From Symsagittifera roscoffensis (taxonomy: Eukaryota; Xenacoelomorpha; Acoela; Convolutidae), in assembly GCF_963678635.1 (NCBI RefSeq), contig NC_087062.1:24818177-24882176 (forward strand): 64,000 nt of DNA, given 5' to 3'. A program made the position numbers and the translations under genes. The notes beneath the pieces are model-generated. The model did not search any database, had not been told where the DNA came from, and saw only the letters and a list, made by a program, of their open reading frames with translations. Numbering within the stretch: the first letter of the stretch is position 1; each line of letters starts with the position of its first letter. Positions 1 to 11,133 of the stretch are shown piece after piece.

Positions 1-268
1 ATCTCGGCCATTCGAATCGTTTCTGTATCCTGTTGTACACTTTGTCCACGCCTTGATGGCCCATCTGATCATGTGAGCGAAAGAGCAATTCGGTCTGGTA
101 CAACTGTGGTAACACTATTGAATTGTATTTATAAAGGACCTTGTCCTCCTCTTTACGTTTACAGGCTACGATTCCGTCCTTGTTCAGGTACAACAAGTCG
201 TTTCTCTTCAGGTAGAATTGCTTCAAGATCTTGTAGCTGTCTTCTTCCAAGTCTCCCTTGTCAGGTGC
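1..268 (-). pseudogene. Element A integrase, N-terminal H2C2 zinc-finger part (partial)
   Basis: The minus-strand frame continues in phase past the TGA at 267-269 and stays open to position 1. It contains the His-His half of the integrase zinc finger (SHDQMGHQGVDKVYNRI, then RFEWP), the pattern found at the start of Ty3/Gypsy integrases ahead of the DDE core. The Cys-Cys half and the catalytic core lie beyond the window. In a live element this is the end of the Pol polyprotein that inserts the cDNA. Here one in-frame TGA separates it from the rest of Pol. Confidence 0.75.
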
Positions 269-1660
269 TCAATTCTCGATCCATCTCTTCAGACTGCTCG
301 TCATTCTATCATTTCGTTGAGCCCTTAGGAGATCCGACAGCCTGTACCTGGCTTTCAAAAACATCTTTACCACGTTCATTTGCCCACTCATTATCTCCAG
401 AACATGAGCATCGTCCATCAACTTGACACACCATATCTTTTTCAAAGGCGTCGCTTCCTGCACAGATGGTTCCAGATTGGTACGGACGACCGTACCATGT
501 GGCAGCAATCTGGTTGGGCGTTTCGAAACTGCTATCAGCTCGAGCTCGTCTGCGGCATTATCTACCACAGTGCCCTCTTCATCTGAGGTGTATCTGTCCC
601 TGTCTGGATCCTGATGTGTTTCTCGGTCCAGCCCGCGCTGCTTCCAGTCTACCAATAAAGAGTGGATTGCGATCTCTGACATATCGGAATTGGAAGTTGT
701 TTCAAATGTGTTGTCCCAGGACTGGGGCCTCGAGTCAACACTTGAGTTGACTGATTCCCCAACATCATATTCCAAGTTGTCTGAGATGTATCTCGACTCC
801 CCGGACAACAAAACTCTGTCCATTGGTCGCTTTGAACCCGACTCCCCGGACAAAATTTTGCCCCTAGGTGGTCTCGTCAACCTCTCCCCGGACAAGTCGT
901 CCTGCACGGGCTCAAAGGTGTCTGACTCCTCAGACAAGTCGTCCTTGACTGGCTCGAAAGTATCAGACTCCCCGGACATTGTCTCGTCCCCGGACAAACA
1001 ATCTGGGCTCGGCTCGTATTCTTCTTTTTCATCCGTGAAATGCACTCTCCTCGCGAAGCTAGATTTCGACTTGATTCTGACTTCCTCAGTGGCTTGGGTC
1101 TGATTCAGTGTCCCATATTCAGTGAACGAAGTTCTCAACAAGACCTCCTTCGGCATCGAGCTCACCAGCTGGTTGACTATCGACCTGCAATCCCGTTCAA
1201 AACTTCGGCTGCGAGTGTACACTGGCCTCTTCTCTGTTCTCTCGGTGACAGTCAACCGCTGCATGGTCTCCATCCACTCACGATCATGCCTATCCACTTC
1301 CCTGTCCAACAAGTTACGGAGCTTTCCCATCACGTCCGGCGCTACGTTCACCGTCCTGTGCAATAGAGCCATGCTGCTTATACCCAGCCTGGTAAGTTCT
1401 TGCTGTACCAAATTGGATCGGACTAGCAGATCCAACGGAACGGGCTCGCCTCTGGCTAAAAGCTTTATCTCCGCGGCCGTTTCCACTGGAGGGGCAGGGT
1501 GTCCGGGTATAGGATGCGCTGACTTGTCTAACCACCTAGTAAGTGGTAGTTTGTCGTAGGTTTCCTTGTCCAGAAATGAAAACCCGTCTTTGATTTCTGA
1601 TTGGTTAGCCTGCTTTTCCTCGAGGCGCTCATAAAATTCTGTCTTTTTACTGAGGCCAGT
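269..1660 (-). pseudogene. Element A Pol: linker between RNase H and integrase, with LSGES repeats
   Basis: This is the continuation of Pol after RNase H. It is collinear with the B copy at 25,063-25,900 (shared PVPLDLLxRSNLVQQEL stretch). The second half is low-complexity and acidic. It contains six copies or near copies of a short motif (LSGES, MSGES, LSGER, LSGDE, LSEES) between residues of about 165 and 235 of the open stretch. I recognise no known fold. A frameshift near 1,657 separates it from RNase H, and a TGA at 267-269 separates it from integrase. The repeats coincide with a DNA motif that also sits next to the 3' LTR of element B (see findings). Confidence 0.6.
795..998 (-). repeat. 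Cluster of six TTGTCCGGGGAGTC motifs in element A pol
   Basis: The plus strand reads GACTCCCCGGACAA or a close variant at 795-808, 840-853, 883-895, 922-936 (CTCAGACAA variant), 966-979 and 985-998. Read on the minus strand it encodes LSGE(S/R/D). Single copies occur in element B pol at 25,126-25,140, 25,193-25,206 and 25,259-25,273, in the B Pol tail at 23,950-23,963, and directly beside the B 3' LTR at 13,217-13,230. Confidence 0.8.
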
Positions 1661-2168
1661 TCTCTGCGTTCTGGTGCTTGTCTTGGGTACGGTGCTCTAT
1701 GATCATGTGGTATCCATCCAGGCGCACGATCCAACGACCAATATAACTTTGGTCCATCGAATAGGTTTTCAGCCAGGCAAGGGCACGATTATCCACACGT
1801 AACTTGAAGGGAGCACTCCCCAAGTAGGCCCTGTATTTTTCCACGAAAGTGATCACCGCAAACATCTCCGCTTTTGGTGCGCCGTACTTCATCTCAGTAT
1901 CACTCAGGATTTTACTCCCGTAAGCTATCGGACGAAGAACCGTTCTCCCGTTCCACTCCTGCTCCTGGTAAAGTATGCCCGATATCGCAACCACTGATGC
2001 ATCCGTGTCCAGCACGAACATCCCCTTCTCTGTTGGCATGCCGAGGACCGGTGCCTCGCAAAGTTCACGTTTGATGTTCTCAAATGAAACTTGTGCCTCA
2101 TCAGTCCAAGTGAACTTTTTGCCCTTGTTTCTCATCAACCGCTGCATTGGGTTATTTTTTGTCAGCAT
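1647..2168 (-). pseudogene. Element A Pol: RNase H domain
   Basis: This is the Ty3/Gypsy-type RNase H that follows RT. It includes the start of the domain (VLDTDASVVAIS, with the first catalytic Asp), the NGRTVLRPIAYGSKILSDTE stretch and the final Asp (RVDNRALAWL). In the element it would degrade the RNA strand during cDNA synthesis. The frame is shifted relative to the upstream RT piece near 2,160 and ends in a wrong-frame stop near 1,657, where the B copy continues with LSKKTEFYERL. Coding capacity is lost, but the domain is plain. Confidence 0.8.
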
Positions 2169-2538
2169 CCCCCTTGATGAACTCTCGATAATAATTAGCG
2201 AATCCCAAAAAACTCATCAGCTGTGTATCTGTTTTAGGTGCCTTCCAGGTCAGCACCGCTTCAACCGCTTCAGGATCTGGTCTCACTCCATGTTTGTCCA
2301 CCAGGCGACCCAGATACTTTATGGAACCCCTGAGGATTTCACACTTAGAGGGTTTACATTTCAGACCCGCCTGCTTCATGCAAGAAAACACCCCCTCCAA
2401 CCTCTCTATGTGGTCTTCTAAGGTTGGTGTTGCAATCACGACATCATCGACATAACACATGATGAGATTCCTGTATTTCTTAGTGACGCTCGTGAGTGCC
2501 CGGGCCATCAGTCGCTGGAATGTGGCCGTCGCGTTGCA
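2152..2538 (-). pseudogene. Element A Pol: reverse transcriptase, C-terminal half
   Basis: The palm contains the catalytic CYVDDVVIATPTLEDHI block (YxDD box), followed by the thumb/connection stretch SFLGFANYYREFI typical of Ty3/Gypsy. A TAG at about 2,539-2,541 (MPFG-stop-CNATATF) separates it from the N-terminal half; the B copy has Leu there. A frameshift near 2,160 separates it from RNase H. Confidence 0.8.
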
Positions 2539-4629
2539 CTATCCGAATGGCATCCTATTCCACTGGAACAATTCCAGCTCGCACGCGAAGCCTGTTTTCT
2601 CTCGATCTTGCTTTCTGAGTGTCACTTGCCAGAACGCAGAGCCCAAATCCAACGTCGTGAAGAACTTCGCGTCTCCCAGCTTGGATAGGCTCTCATCGAT
2701 GCGGGGAATCGGGTATGTGTCCTTTATAGTCACTGCGTTCAAGTAACGGAAATCACAATAAAATCTGAGTTGTCCCCCTTTCTTTTTCGCCATGACCACG
2801 CCACAAGCCCACGGGGACTTCGACGGCTCGATCATGTCGTACTCCATTAACATCTCGATTTTCTTAATATACGCTTCTGACTTGTGAGGGTTCATTCTTC
2901 TCGCCCCTTCCCTATGAGGTACCGAGCCCTCTTCTATCTCAATCTCGTGTTCTACAAAATTACAGCAACCTATGTCGGCCTTATGTTTCAAAAAAACGTC
3001 TGCGTTCCGACTTAGCACCGCTCTGAGCGAATCTAGTTCCTTGTCTGATATTTTACCCTTCAAATGTTCTATCTCAGGTAGGACTGGTTTATTCGCTGCT
3101 AACTCTGTTTCAGTCGGCCTCTCAGGAAAGTTGGAACAACTAGACAGCCCATCATCTGTTTCCGACTTCATTGAAAACAATTTCCTAGAAGATTTCAATT
3201 CATTCACTCTCCTCATTATACATTCTTGGTTCGCATGCAATGGACATTTAGTTACATCAAACTTTTTCAAGTTCTCCACACTCTGAAAGTCTGTGTTCAG
3301 AGGCAAAGCATAGCCAAGTTTCTTTCCCCTCTGTATTGTCACTGTTGTTGCTTCTGTGTTCAATAACACACTCACACACAGTCCGCTCTGAGTGAGTGAG
3401 AAGCTTCTTCCTAAAATAGCCGAGCTTTTACTGTTTGGGTTTGGTACCAGACACACCTGTCTGTCATTGCTGAGTTCATTCAAGTTCCTCATCCTAAACT
3501 TCGCTACTACGGCTTGGTTTGGTTTTAATCTAACTTTTCGATCCAGAAAAATCGGCACCTTGGCCTGGTTAATTAAGATCTTATTAAGGGGTCTCTTTTC
3601 ATACTTTCTCTCAGGATCCTTGATCCTAATCAACCCGTCATTGAGATCGATCGTGATATCAAAGTTGCGCACGAAATCCCTTCCTAAGATGAACTGATCG
3701 GATTCGTCCAAATTATCCACTACTAGGAAGCTCATACAAAGATGTCTTCCTCCGAGCTGCAGTGAAATGATCGGGGTTCGTCCAGTCACATAGATCGCTC
3801 CCTGATTGGCAGCTGCCAACCTGATGTTTGTCGGTATGAGATCCGACCTTTCGAAACCCATGTCGGTCCAAGTTTTGACTGGCATGACACTAACCACTGC
3901 TCCCGTGTCTAGCAGTCCCTTTACTGAAAGTTGTCTGCCTTGCACGTCCAGCACGTGTGCGGCCAGATCGGCCTCGCAACCTATGTGCACCGCATCTGGT
4001 TCGAGCATCGCGTTGTGTCCGATTCGTCTAACCTTCAGCTCCTCTTGACCAATGTATATCCGGCCAATCTGATCGTTCGCATCAGTTATGTGAGCTTTTG
4101 TGTAGATATTGATGCCATCCACATTCATTAGAATCGGGTAAGGGCCATGGACATCGATATAATGTCCATCCACTTTCATCAGCCTCGGACCTCCTGTTGT
4201 GAGCAGCGCTCGCACTGCCCTGGAGTCCAGTTTGGGATCTTTCTCCTTCAGGTAGTCGGCATAGATGTACAGGTGGACTAGTGTAATCTCGGATGGTTCA
4301 CTCAAGTTCTTGAACACCTGGTGCCCTGCGACTGAGATAATGGACATTATTTTCGTCCCCTCCTTCGTCATGCCGAAAGTTCTCCCAGATATAACTTTCA
4401 GTTTTAGTCCCTGTTTCCTGGGTTCCTCTTTGTCTTCTACCTTCGTCGTTTTACCCAGAATATTAAAACTTTCCCGAAGATCTGTGCTCTCCAGCTCCGA
4501 CCTTACCCATTGCTCCACTTCTTTCGTGGATAGGTCCTGTTTGACATTCTTTAGCGCTGTCCTTGCCGCCAGACCGTAATCCACCTTGAGTGGGCTAGAC
4601 GACTCTGCCTCCAGGTTCGAGGCTACCAC
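2539..4629 (-). pseudogene. Element A Pol: aspartic protease and reverse transcriptase N-terminal half
   Basis: About 696 residues are open. The N-terminal third is spacer. The retropepsin domain has the active site GLLDTGAVVSVMP and the later hydrophobic-Gly flap-side block FILGRDFVRNFDI. RT fingers and palm follow (PSKSPWACGVVMAKKKGG, YPIPRIDESLSKLGDAKFF, LDLGSAFWQV). It ends at a premature TAG just after RMPFG. In element B the zinc-knuckle part of gag and the protease share one frame, so the +1 shift between 4,634 and 4,629 here is probably a mutation rather than a programmed frameshift. Confidence 0.8.
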
Positions 4630-4633
4630 CTCG

Positions 4634-5578
4634 TCAGGCAGTCTTTACCTTCTTAGTCGTAAAGGTGCTCGGTGTCGTCTTCTTTCTCCGAGACTCGGCC
4701 TCGTTCATCAGACGTGCTCGACTGGCCTTGACACCCGAAAGCGCCTCTTCGTGGCGGGGATGTTTCGCGTCCGCCACTGTATCCCAAAATTGAGTACAAT
4801 CCGACTTGAAGTGTCCCTCCAAATTACAGAAGAAACACCTCGGACAATATTTCATGATGAGCCCTCTGACGTGCTCTTCGTGATCCTCGTCGGTCGCGTC
4901 GACGTCCTCGAGAAAGTAGCCTATTGCTTTCATGTTCTGTTTGTATGCAGAACACGCGGAAACGTGATGGTCCATCGAACCACAATTCGCACATGACCTC
5001 CTCTTATCCATGTCATCGCGAGGTTTGTACCAACTGGAATTCGCACCAGTGTTTGTCCCGCTATAGTTACCATAATTGCTGTACCGGTTCTGCGCCCTCG
5101 GTTTTATGAGTAAATATTCGCGTGACTTCATATGCAAATCATCGGGCGTGGGTACCTGGTCAAGTGACAGGGTGAAGTGTGTGGCCAACATCGTCTTCAA
5201 CTCCTCATTTTTTACTCCGTCCATGAACTTCGAAGCAATCGCCAAGGTTCGCTCGGATATTCTCTCATCGGGATTGCCTCTCCTCCTAAGCAATTCAAGG
5301 TCGTCCAAAAATTTGTCTATGGATTCGTCATCTCTTTGACGCCTCTTTTCGAACTTCACCATAGCCTGGTGTCCTTGTACTCCAGAGCCGAAACGATTCA
5401 GCAGGATGTCGAATATCTTGCGAGCGCTGTCTCTCTCATTGGCTCTTTTCGCCATTACACAATTTAGTGCAGTACCCTCCAGGTTGCTCGTTAGCGCGCT
5501 GCATTCTTGTTTCTTGGAGAGACTCTCTTCCTCAAAGTGTAACTTCATCACCTCTATCCAAGTATCAATGCATCCGTC
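4634..5578 (-). pseudogene. Element A Gag: capsid-like domain and two CCHC zinc knuckles
   Basis: The capsid region matches the retrotransposon-gag family (TALNCVMAKRANERD, FDILLNRFGSGVQGHQAM, KFMDGVKNEELKTML). Two zinc knuckles of spacing CX2CX4HX4C follow (CANCGSMDHHVSAC and CFFCNLEGHFKSDC), the RNA-binding part of nucleocapsid. A single TGA at 5,579-5,581 splits it from the upstream piece; the B copy has a Ser codon there. It would form the particle shell and package RNA. This copy is broken. Confidence 0.8.
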
Positions 5579-5773
5579 TCACTCGTCTTTGTATGACTTC
5601 GGCTTTTTCAGTGTCCTTCTTGACCTCTCTCCTCTCTCGGTTGACTTCGAGAGTTTGGTGATGAATGTTTCGAGAGATCTGTTCAGAGGCTCAAACATCG
5701 AGGCATACATCGTTGTGTCCTGTGAGACTGTAGTCAGATCTGGTACTGAACTGACTTGTGGCACAGTTGGCAA
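5579..5773 (-). pseudogene. Element A Gag: middle piece in a shifted frame
   Basis: A short open piece with FEPLNRSLETF is shared word for word with B (FEPLNRSLET at about 29,870). It overlaps the end of the N-terminal gag frame in another phase, so a frameshift occurred at about 5,735-5,770. It ends at the TGA that precedes the capsid part. Confidence 0.6.
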
Positions 5774-7212
5774 CCTCGTCTCCGGCGTAGCATCTGCCTC
5801 CAGCGGGACTGGATTAGTCCAGTCAGGCCTCGACGGGGCTGCCCTTGGCCGCTCCTTGTTCCTAGGTTCGTAGTTTGTTCTCGAGCTTGCTGGGCTCTGG
5901 CATTGCTGCCCGTACCATCTCCATCATTCGCATGGCGTGAGCGCTCCCTTTGGTTGGAACGCTTCTGCCAATTGCTCCCATTCAGGATCGCGTCAAGCTT
6001 CCGCATCATTAGGTCAGACTTGGCATCTAACCTTTTCTCCAGGCTAGTCATCGTGTGGGCGTAGGTACTATCATGATCGTTAAACAATCGCTCGATCTCT
6101 CTCGTCATCCTAGCCTCTCTTTCCTGTGACTCCTTGTTTGCCTGTGCCAGGCTCTCCGCCAGGCATTGATCGGTGTTGCGAATCAATTGAGCCTGATCAA
6201 CCCTCGCCTGCGACTTCGCGTGCGTTAGTTCATCTCTCAGATTCTCTCGACCCTGGTGAGCTCTCTCGTCAACCTGATCTATTCTCTTAGTCATGTCCCG
6301 TCTCAGTTCATCCAGACCATTCATTACGCCAGCGAACATGTCACTTATGTCGGCAGTGGCCCGAAATGACGGGGTTAGTCCCAAAGAAGATGAGGTCAAC
6401 TGCGGCTGCAGCCTGGTGCTTGATGACGCACCGCCTTTTTGCTTGCTCATCGACGTCATCAATCTGTCGAACGTTGATGACGCTCCCATCGTTATCCCAT
6501 CTGACATAGGCCTGGTCGGCGAGGTGGACGACGCCTTCCTGCTCATGTCGTTCCTTGGGCACGGTGTGAAGTTCACATCCGGATGGGTTATCTCCGGGTA
6601 GTCATAACTGGAAGATAAACCTTCAGTTCGTAGTGACGCCATGCGCTCATCGTACAAAGACTTCCAACTCTTCTTGGCCTTCGAACCCGGTTGTTCTTCA
6701 CTCGGGCTTATACTCGACATCATCGCGTTGTTGCTCTGCTTGGCCAGATATGAGTGGGTATTAGCCGAATGTGAATATTCTCTCCTCCACCTATGACTCT
6801 TGGTCTCCGATTTGGACGTTCCCTTGAGTAACACTTCCTCTCGCGGCTCGACCTCGGGACGCTCCGAGGTCTCCTCCGTCCTCTCGACTTCCTCCCGCTC
6901 GAGGTCCTCGCTTGGCTCAAAGTCGGGTCGAATAAGCGTCCGTTCTCCTTCGTCAAAGGGGTTCACAAGCGTTTCGCTCGCGGTTCCGGCTTCGGCGCTC
7001 CGCCTTTGATCGCCATCGAGGTTTTTCTCGCTCCTTAATTTCATTTCGCTCACTGAAAGATCAGGTTGACCTTTAGTCGATTCGGTTTCGGCAAACACGT
7101 CGGAGGCGCTGCTAAACGAGGACTGGCTACGCCTAGTTTTGAATTTTCCCGTGCTGCCCTTGCTCAGCCTGATAATCTTAGTAGTCGATCCTAACGAGTC
7201 CCTGCGCTGCAT
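5734..7212 (-). pseudogene. Element A Gag: long N-terminal region with coiled coil
   Basis: The likely start is the ATG at 7,212 (MQRRDSLGSTT), which aligns with the start of the B gag frame (MSLDKSRIPKRG at 31,582). The frame stays open about 57 nt further upstream without a counterpart in B. The protein is Ser/Glu/Arg-rich and probably disordered for about 260 residues. A predicted coiled coil follows, rich in Glu, Arg and Gln (for example RDELTHAKSQARVDQAQLI and TREIERLFNDHDST). The whole N-terminal extension of about 480 residues before the capsid fold is long for a Gypsy Gag. Its function is unknown; coiled coils there may promote Gag assembly. The frame is lost near 5,750. Confidence 0.65.
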
Positions 7213-7694
7213 GCTTTGTGACAAATAACAATATTCGTATGATTTAATGGCGATGCACACGTACCGCAAACAAGTTCAAGTTAAATTACTTAACGCCGCC
7301 TCTTCGATCTCGTAAGTATCAAGAATTTCTCTTAGGTTTCTCAATGACAATCTTAGAGACCCAGCTAGAGTTACACACACAGGGCCTGCTCAGTATTGAT
7401 ATAATGCTAACTCAACCCTGTTGTATATTATAACAGTATCACAAAATTTTCACAAGATATAATCAACACACAAAACACAATGGATAATCAGATAAGAATA
7501 TCCTACAGGTGACAGCGACCTTTCGTCAGTATCAATTTATCGCCACACAATTTATCAAGTCACTGCTTTGTTAAAATCAAACAACCTTTGATAAAAAGCA
7601 GTGATGATTCAGAAACAGATCAATAAAACTTAGTCTTAAAGAAAAAGACTTCCCTCAATCGGAACGATCCGAAAGAACAAAACCCAGGACACAG

Positions 7695-7800
7695 TCTTCT
7701 CAAGTGGGTGTGTATTTGTCTAATACACCCACCGAGGTCTTCTTTTAGGTGCCCTGCGATTGCCCGAGCTGTCCTACTAAGTAGCTCCAGGCAGCCTCTG
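7695..7800 (-). promoter_or_regulatory. Conserved leader block with hairpin, element A
   Basis: About 480 nt upstream of the gag start the sequence GTGGGTGTGTATT-TGTCT-AATACACCCAC forms a stem of about ten base pairs. The equivalent block in B (32,046-32,140) keeps CTCAAGTGGG, CACCCACCGAG and the following GCCCGAGCT and CCTACTAA words, although the leaders are otherwise strongly diverged. Retention of this block suggests a function in the RNA, for example packaging or dimerisation. That role is inferred. Confidence 0.4.
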
Positions 7801-10218
7801 ATCGAAAATTTCTATAGTCTAAGAAAAAGCTCCCCCACACCCGGACTGCTCCAAGTGCACGAGAGTAGGGAACCACACAACCAAAATCACAATCAAAAAA
7901 AATTTTGTTCGGGTACTTCTTATACACCCGATCTAGAATCCAAAGTTGATCACGAATTTCCGGGTCAAAATGGGCTCCTATGATCCTAATAAGCACGCCT
8001 AATGTCCTAATATGATCTTTATTAAAAGGATATTTCCCGTCTACCAAATTGCCACAGACGGTTTCCTCAAGTTTCTAACAATGAGGGTTGCTAAGATGTT
8101 TAAGTCACTCCGGTTGGTTACTTCGGAGGGTTGTTAAGACGTTTAGCCTACCTCGGAGGGTTACTTCGGAGGGTACCTTAATCACCCAAGTTACTTCGGA
8201 GGGTCCCCTGAAATTTACTAAGGAGGGTCAATAAGATGCTTAATATGCTCCGGAGGGTTACTTCGGAGGGTACCTCCAAAATTTTCAAATTTCTGAACCT
8301 CACTTAGAAGGGCCTTCAATTAACTTCAGGAAGCGTGAAAACAAGCTAAATTCTCTATGGGGGGCTGTTTTAACTTTTTTGGATGATCTCGTGGGAATTT
8401 TCCACTAAGGAGGGTTGCTAAGGGGTTTAGCTGACTCCGGAGGGTTACTTCGGAGGGTTCCCCAAAAATCAAGAAAAAAGGTTATGTTACCGCGATAAGG
8501 TCTCCAAAAGCGGTCCACCTGATTTAAAACTAGGTTGGCTGACACGGTCAACCTTCCCAGTAGGATAAAAAGGTGTTTTGATAAAAATTTTCTGCCGCTC
8601 GGAGGGTTATTGTAATTTGGACCCTCCGAACCAACAAATTCTAAAAAATTTTACTTTTCCGAGATTATCAACCAACAAACGGTTGCGGTCCAAAAAATTG
8701 GTCCAAAGAGTCGACTTATGGTACCAAAATTATCCCGATCGGTTGCCTAGTCTTTGAGAAATTGCCAAAAACGTGTTTGTCCAAACGGCCTTTTTTCATC
8801 ACCTATATAGGTTCTGAGAAACTTTTTCCGCAATTCCTATTGAAAGTGCCTAAAAATAATTGAAACTAGCGTAGTAGCCCTGTACGGCACTGGAATAGTG
8901 CAAAAAACCGGATCAAAATTGGTTTGGAGACAAAAATTTGGCCAATAACTATCAAATTTGGACCCTCCGATTCCTTCCTTTTCCAATCCTTAAGTCGTTA
9001 GCTCTATCTACGGAGCTAGTCGGAGGGTTACTCAAGAATTTTTTCCGGCAGCCGAGCACGTTATGCTAGCACGCTCCTAACACAAAAAATTTTATTGCTC
9101 TAACTCTAAAAACTCAAAAACTCAATCCCCAAAACAGATTGACAAAATTCAGAAAATTATCGAAACTTTGATCAAAAAATTTTGGTTATTTCCAACTTTT
9201 ACTGAGTCTTCTCTCACGCGGTTTCTTTAGTTAGGGGGATCGAGCTACGTAGCTACTCCCTATGTAAAAGCTTTTTGCTGTTCGGAAAAGCTCGGATATC
9301 CAAAAATTTGGGGGTCTATATTTTGGCAAAAATCGATAATTTTCGACGAAATTTGGGTGTTTCTTGGGTCCAATTAGGAGATAAGTAATATATAATAAGG
9401 ATAATAACCTATTAGTAGTCGTTAATGATTAGTACTATACCCTCCTTTGCAAAATACCCGAATTAAGACCCTTAACTTGGAAATTTGTAATCGATGGAGG
9501 GTACAATCGGACCGCGCCAATCGTGCCCCCCACCACTTAAGTTTTAATGAAATAGTACCCAAACGATACTAAAATTGTTTCAACGATACCCAACAGTCGT
9601 TATGGATGTTGTCCTTGATGTCCTTGTTGAGTGTGGAACACGTCGGTCAGCTTGCCACTCTACCCTCCGGTCACCGGCAAAATCACCATTAACTAAATAC
9701 TCAAATTACACTCAAGGGAGGGTATCCAACCCTTCACCAAAACACACAATCTTTCTATCAAAAATGATATAGATCAATCTGAAACAACAACAAATAGGAA
9801 GGTCAGATCACATCTCGTCCGAAAATAACATATAAACTATCACTTTATGTTTTTTTACTGTTTTTGGTCTTTTTTGGATTTTTTACTGTTTTTTGTACTT
9901 TTTTGTTTTCAAATAAATTTATTTTTGGCTTTTTCTTGGTTATACACTATTTTTGTTTGGTTTTACGCTTTCTCTTTAATTATTTTTGGTCCCGGGACCT
10001 TGGGACAAGCGGGCTCATGACTTCCCACCTAACCCTCCGGCCCCCGGAATTTTCGGTGTTAACTAAGTTAAAAAGCTAAATAGTACTAGACGGAGGGTAC
10101 GCACCTTCCCCCTAGTACAATAACGGCCATTAAGGCCTCTAAGTCGGGCATACGCCCGGAGCGGAGGGTTTGTCGCTGAAACGCTTGCTGATCATGATGG
10201 TCTTATGCCTTTGACAGG

Positions 10219-10235
10219 CCCACCCAGGAGCGCCA
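10219..10235 (-). other. Candidate primer-binding site, element A
   Basis: Minus strand TGGCGCTCCTGGGTGGG begins 12 nt after the inner LTR end. It begins with TGG, as expected for a site complementary to a tRNA 3' CCA end. Element B has the same word at the same distance. I cannot name the tRNA, and a 12-nt gap is larger than usual. Confidence 0.4.
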
Positions 10236-10247
10236 TAAAAACGTCTA

Positions 10248-11133
10248 TGTCACATTCGCCCAAATACTACACAGCGACGGAGCGTAGAAAAAGTACCTAT
10301 TAACGACTGGCAGGCGTCAGTTACCTTAATCCGACTCGTTTTTTACCGTCTCGACCTTGCCAGTTGATTTTCTGGTCTGTTTAGGGCTAAGTAAAAAGTT
10401 ACTATTTTTAGGCCATCAGTCAAACGACTTTTGATCAGCTTTCGTTTACATGCGAACACAACCACATAGCTGAGTCTCGGATCCTCAGACTACGTGATTG
10501 CTATTAAAAACACGGCTCGATCAACCTATTTTAATATGTTTTTGTGCGAAAGTTCTATATTAAATCCATTGGAGATGGATTGACCCTTTCCTCTTTCTAG
10601 CTACTCATATTCTAAAATATCAAATTATACCGGTGTTAATTCAGACTTCTACGACATCCAAGTAGATAAAAAGTCAGTTATATATAGTCCCTTCACATAA
10701 AACAGTCTCTGGAGGACCAAGCCTCCGCTCCCGTAATCTTCCTGAGATAACGCTGTTATCTCTCCCAATTTGTGGCACGGGAGGGTTCCGTGGAATATTC
10801 CTTCCTCACTGAAGCTTCCTTCTCCACTAATATCCACTGCTAAGAGTCTTATCGTGTGTTGTTGCCACGATAAGAGGCTTCGTGTTTTTCGTCTCTTGTG
10901 CGACCGCTTTCCACAATATTTGTCGTTGTTCTGTTTTTTCGTTCCTTTTTGTCAAAATGGCCGTCTTTTTGTATTTCTGAGAAATATTCACTCTTCAATC
11001 GAAATTTTAAAAATAAAAATTCTAGAATATTCCTACCCTCCTTCGCAATACTTTTTCGTTAATGAGGCCTTTATTCGTTTTTTTTTTCGTGTCCCCGGAA
11101 GGTTGCGCTGTGCCTATCTGGCAGAATGGCACA
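10248..11133 (-). repeat. Element A 5' LTR (about 886 bp)
   Basis: Boundaries follow from alignment to the B LTRs: it begins TGTCACATTCGCCC (B: TGTAACATTCGCCC) and ends GAATGGCACA (B: CGAATGTCACA). Shared internal blocks include the stretch around GAGATGGATTGACCCTTTCCTC (10,572-10,593) and GTCAAAATGGCCGT followed by a similar AT-rich block. The partner LTR lies outside the window, so the ends rest on the comparison with B. It would hold promoter and polyadenylation signals for the minus-strand transcript. Confidence 0.65.

Larger units (their letters stand above)
7213..10247 (-). other. Element A leader: about 3 kb without genes, rich in CGGAGGGT motifs
   Basis: There is no believable coding region between LTR and gag. 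The stretch is collinear with the B leader (31,583-34,571): same hairpin block near gag, the same T-rich block (9,841-9,990 against 34,190-34,320), and the same junction to the LTR. The octamer CGGAGGGT or its complement ACCCTCCG recurs about twenty times, densest at 8,130-8,460 and again near 8,600, 8,960, 9,020, 9,490, 9,660, 10,030, 10,090 and 10,160. Both orientations occur, so the leader RNA could fold through pairing between copies. Confidence 0.7.
1..11133 (-). mobile_element. Element A: decayed giant Ty3/Gypsy-like LTR retroelement, 3' part beyond the left edge
   Basis: Reading the minus strand from right to left, the order is LTR (10,248-11,133), a non-coding leader of about 3 kb, gag with two CCHC zinc knuckles, aspartic protease (DTGA), reverse transcriptase (YVDD), RNase H, a long acidic linker, and the H2C2 finger of integrase running off position 1. 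This protease-RT-RNase H-integrase order is that of Ty3/Gypsy elements. The coding part is collinear with element B (12,297-35,499), including LTR, leader and gag, but it is diverged. It carries several independent stops and frameshifts (about 269, 1,657, 2,160, 2,541, 4,634, 5,579 and 5,750), so this copy is dead. Whether it also carries the large cargo genes seen in B cannot be told, because that part would lie left of the window. Confidence 0.85.

Noticed and set aside
4629-4640. Programmed gag-pol frameshift in element A
   Set aside because: In element B zinc knuckles and protease are in one frame, so the shift in A is more likely a mutation. No slippery site is evident.
8130-8460. CRISPR-like array because of regularly repeated short words
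   Set aside because: Words are only 8-12 bp, spacing is irregular, both orientations occur, and the context is a retroelement leader in an animal genome.
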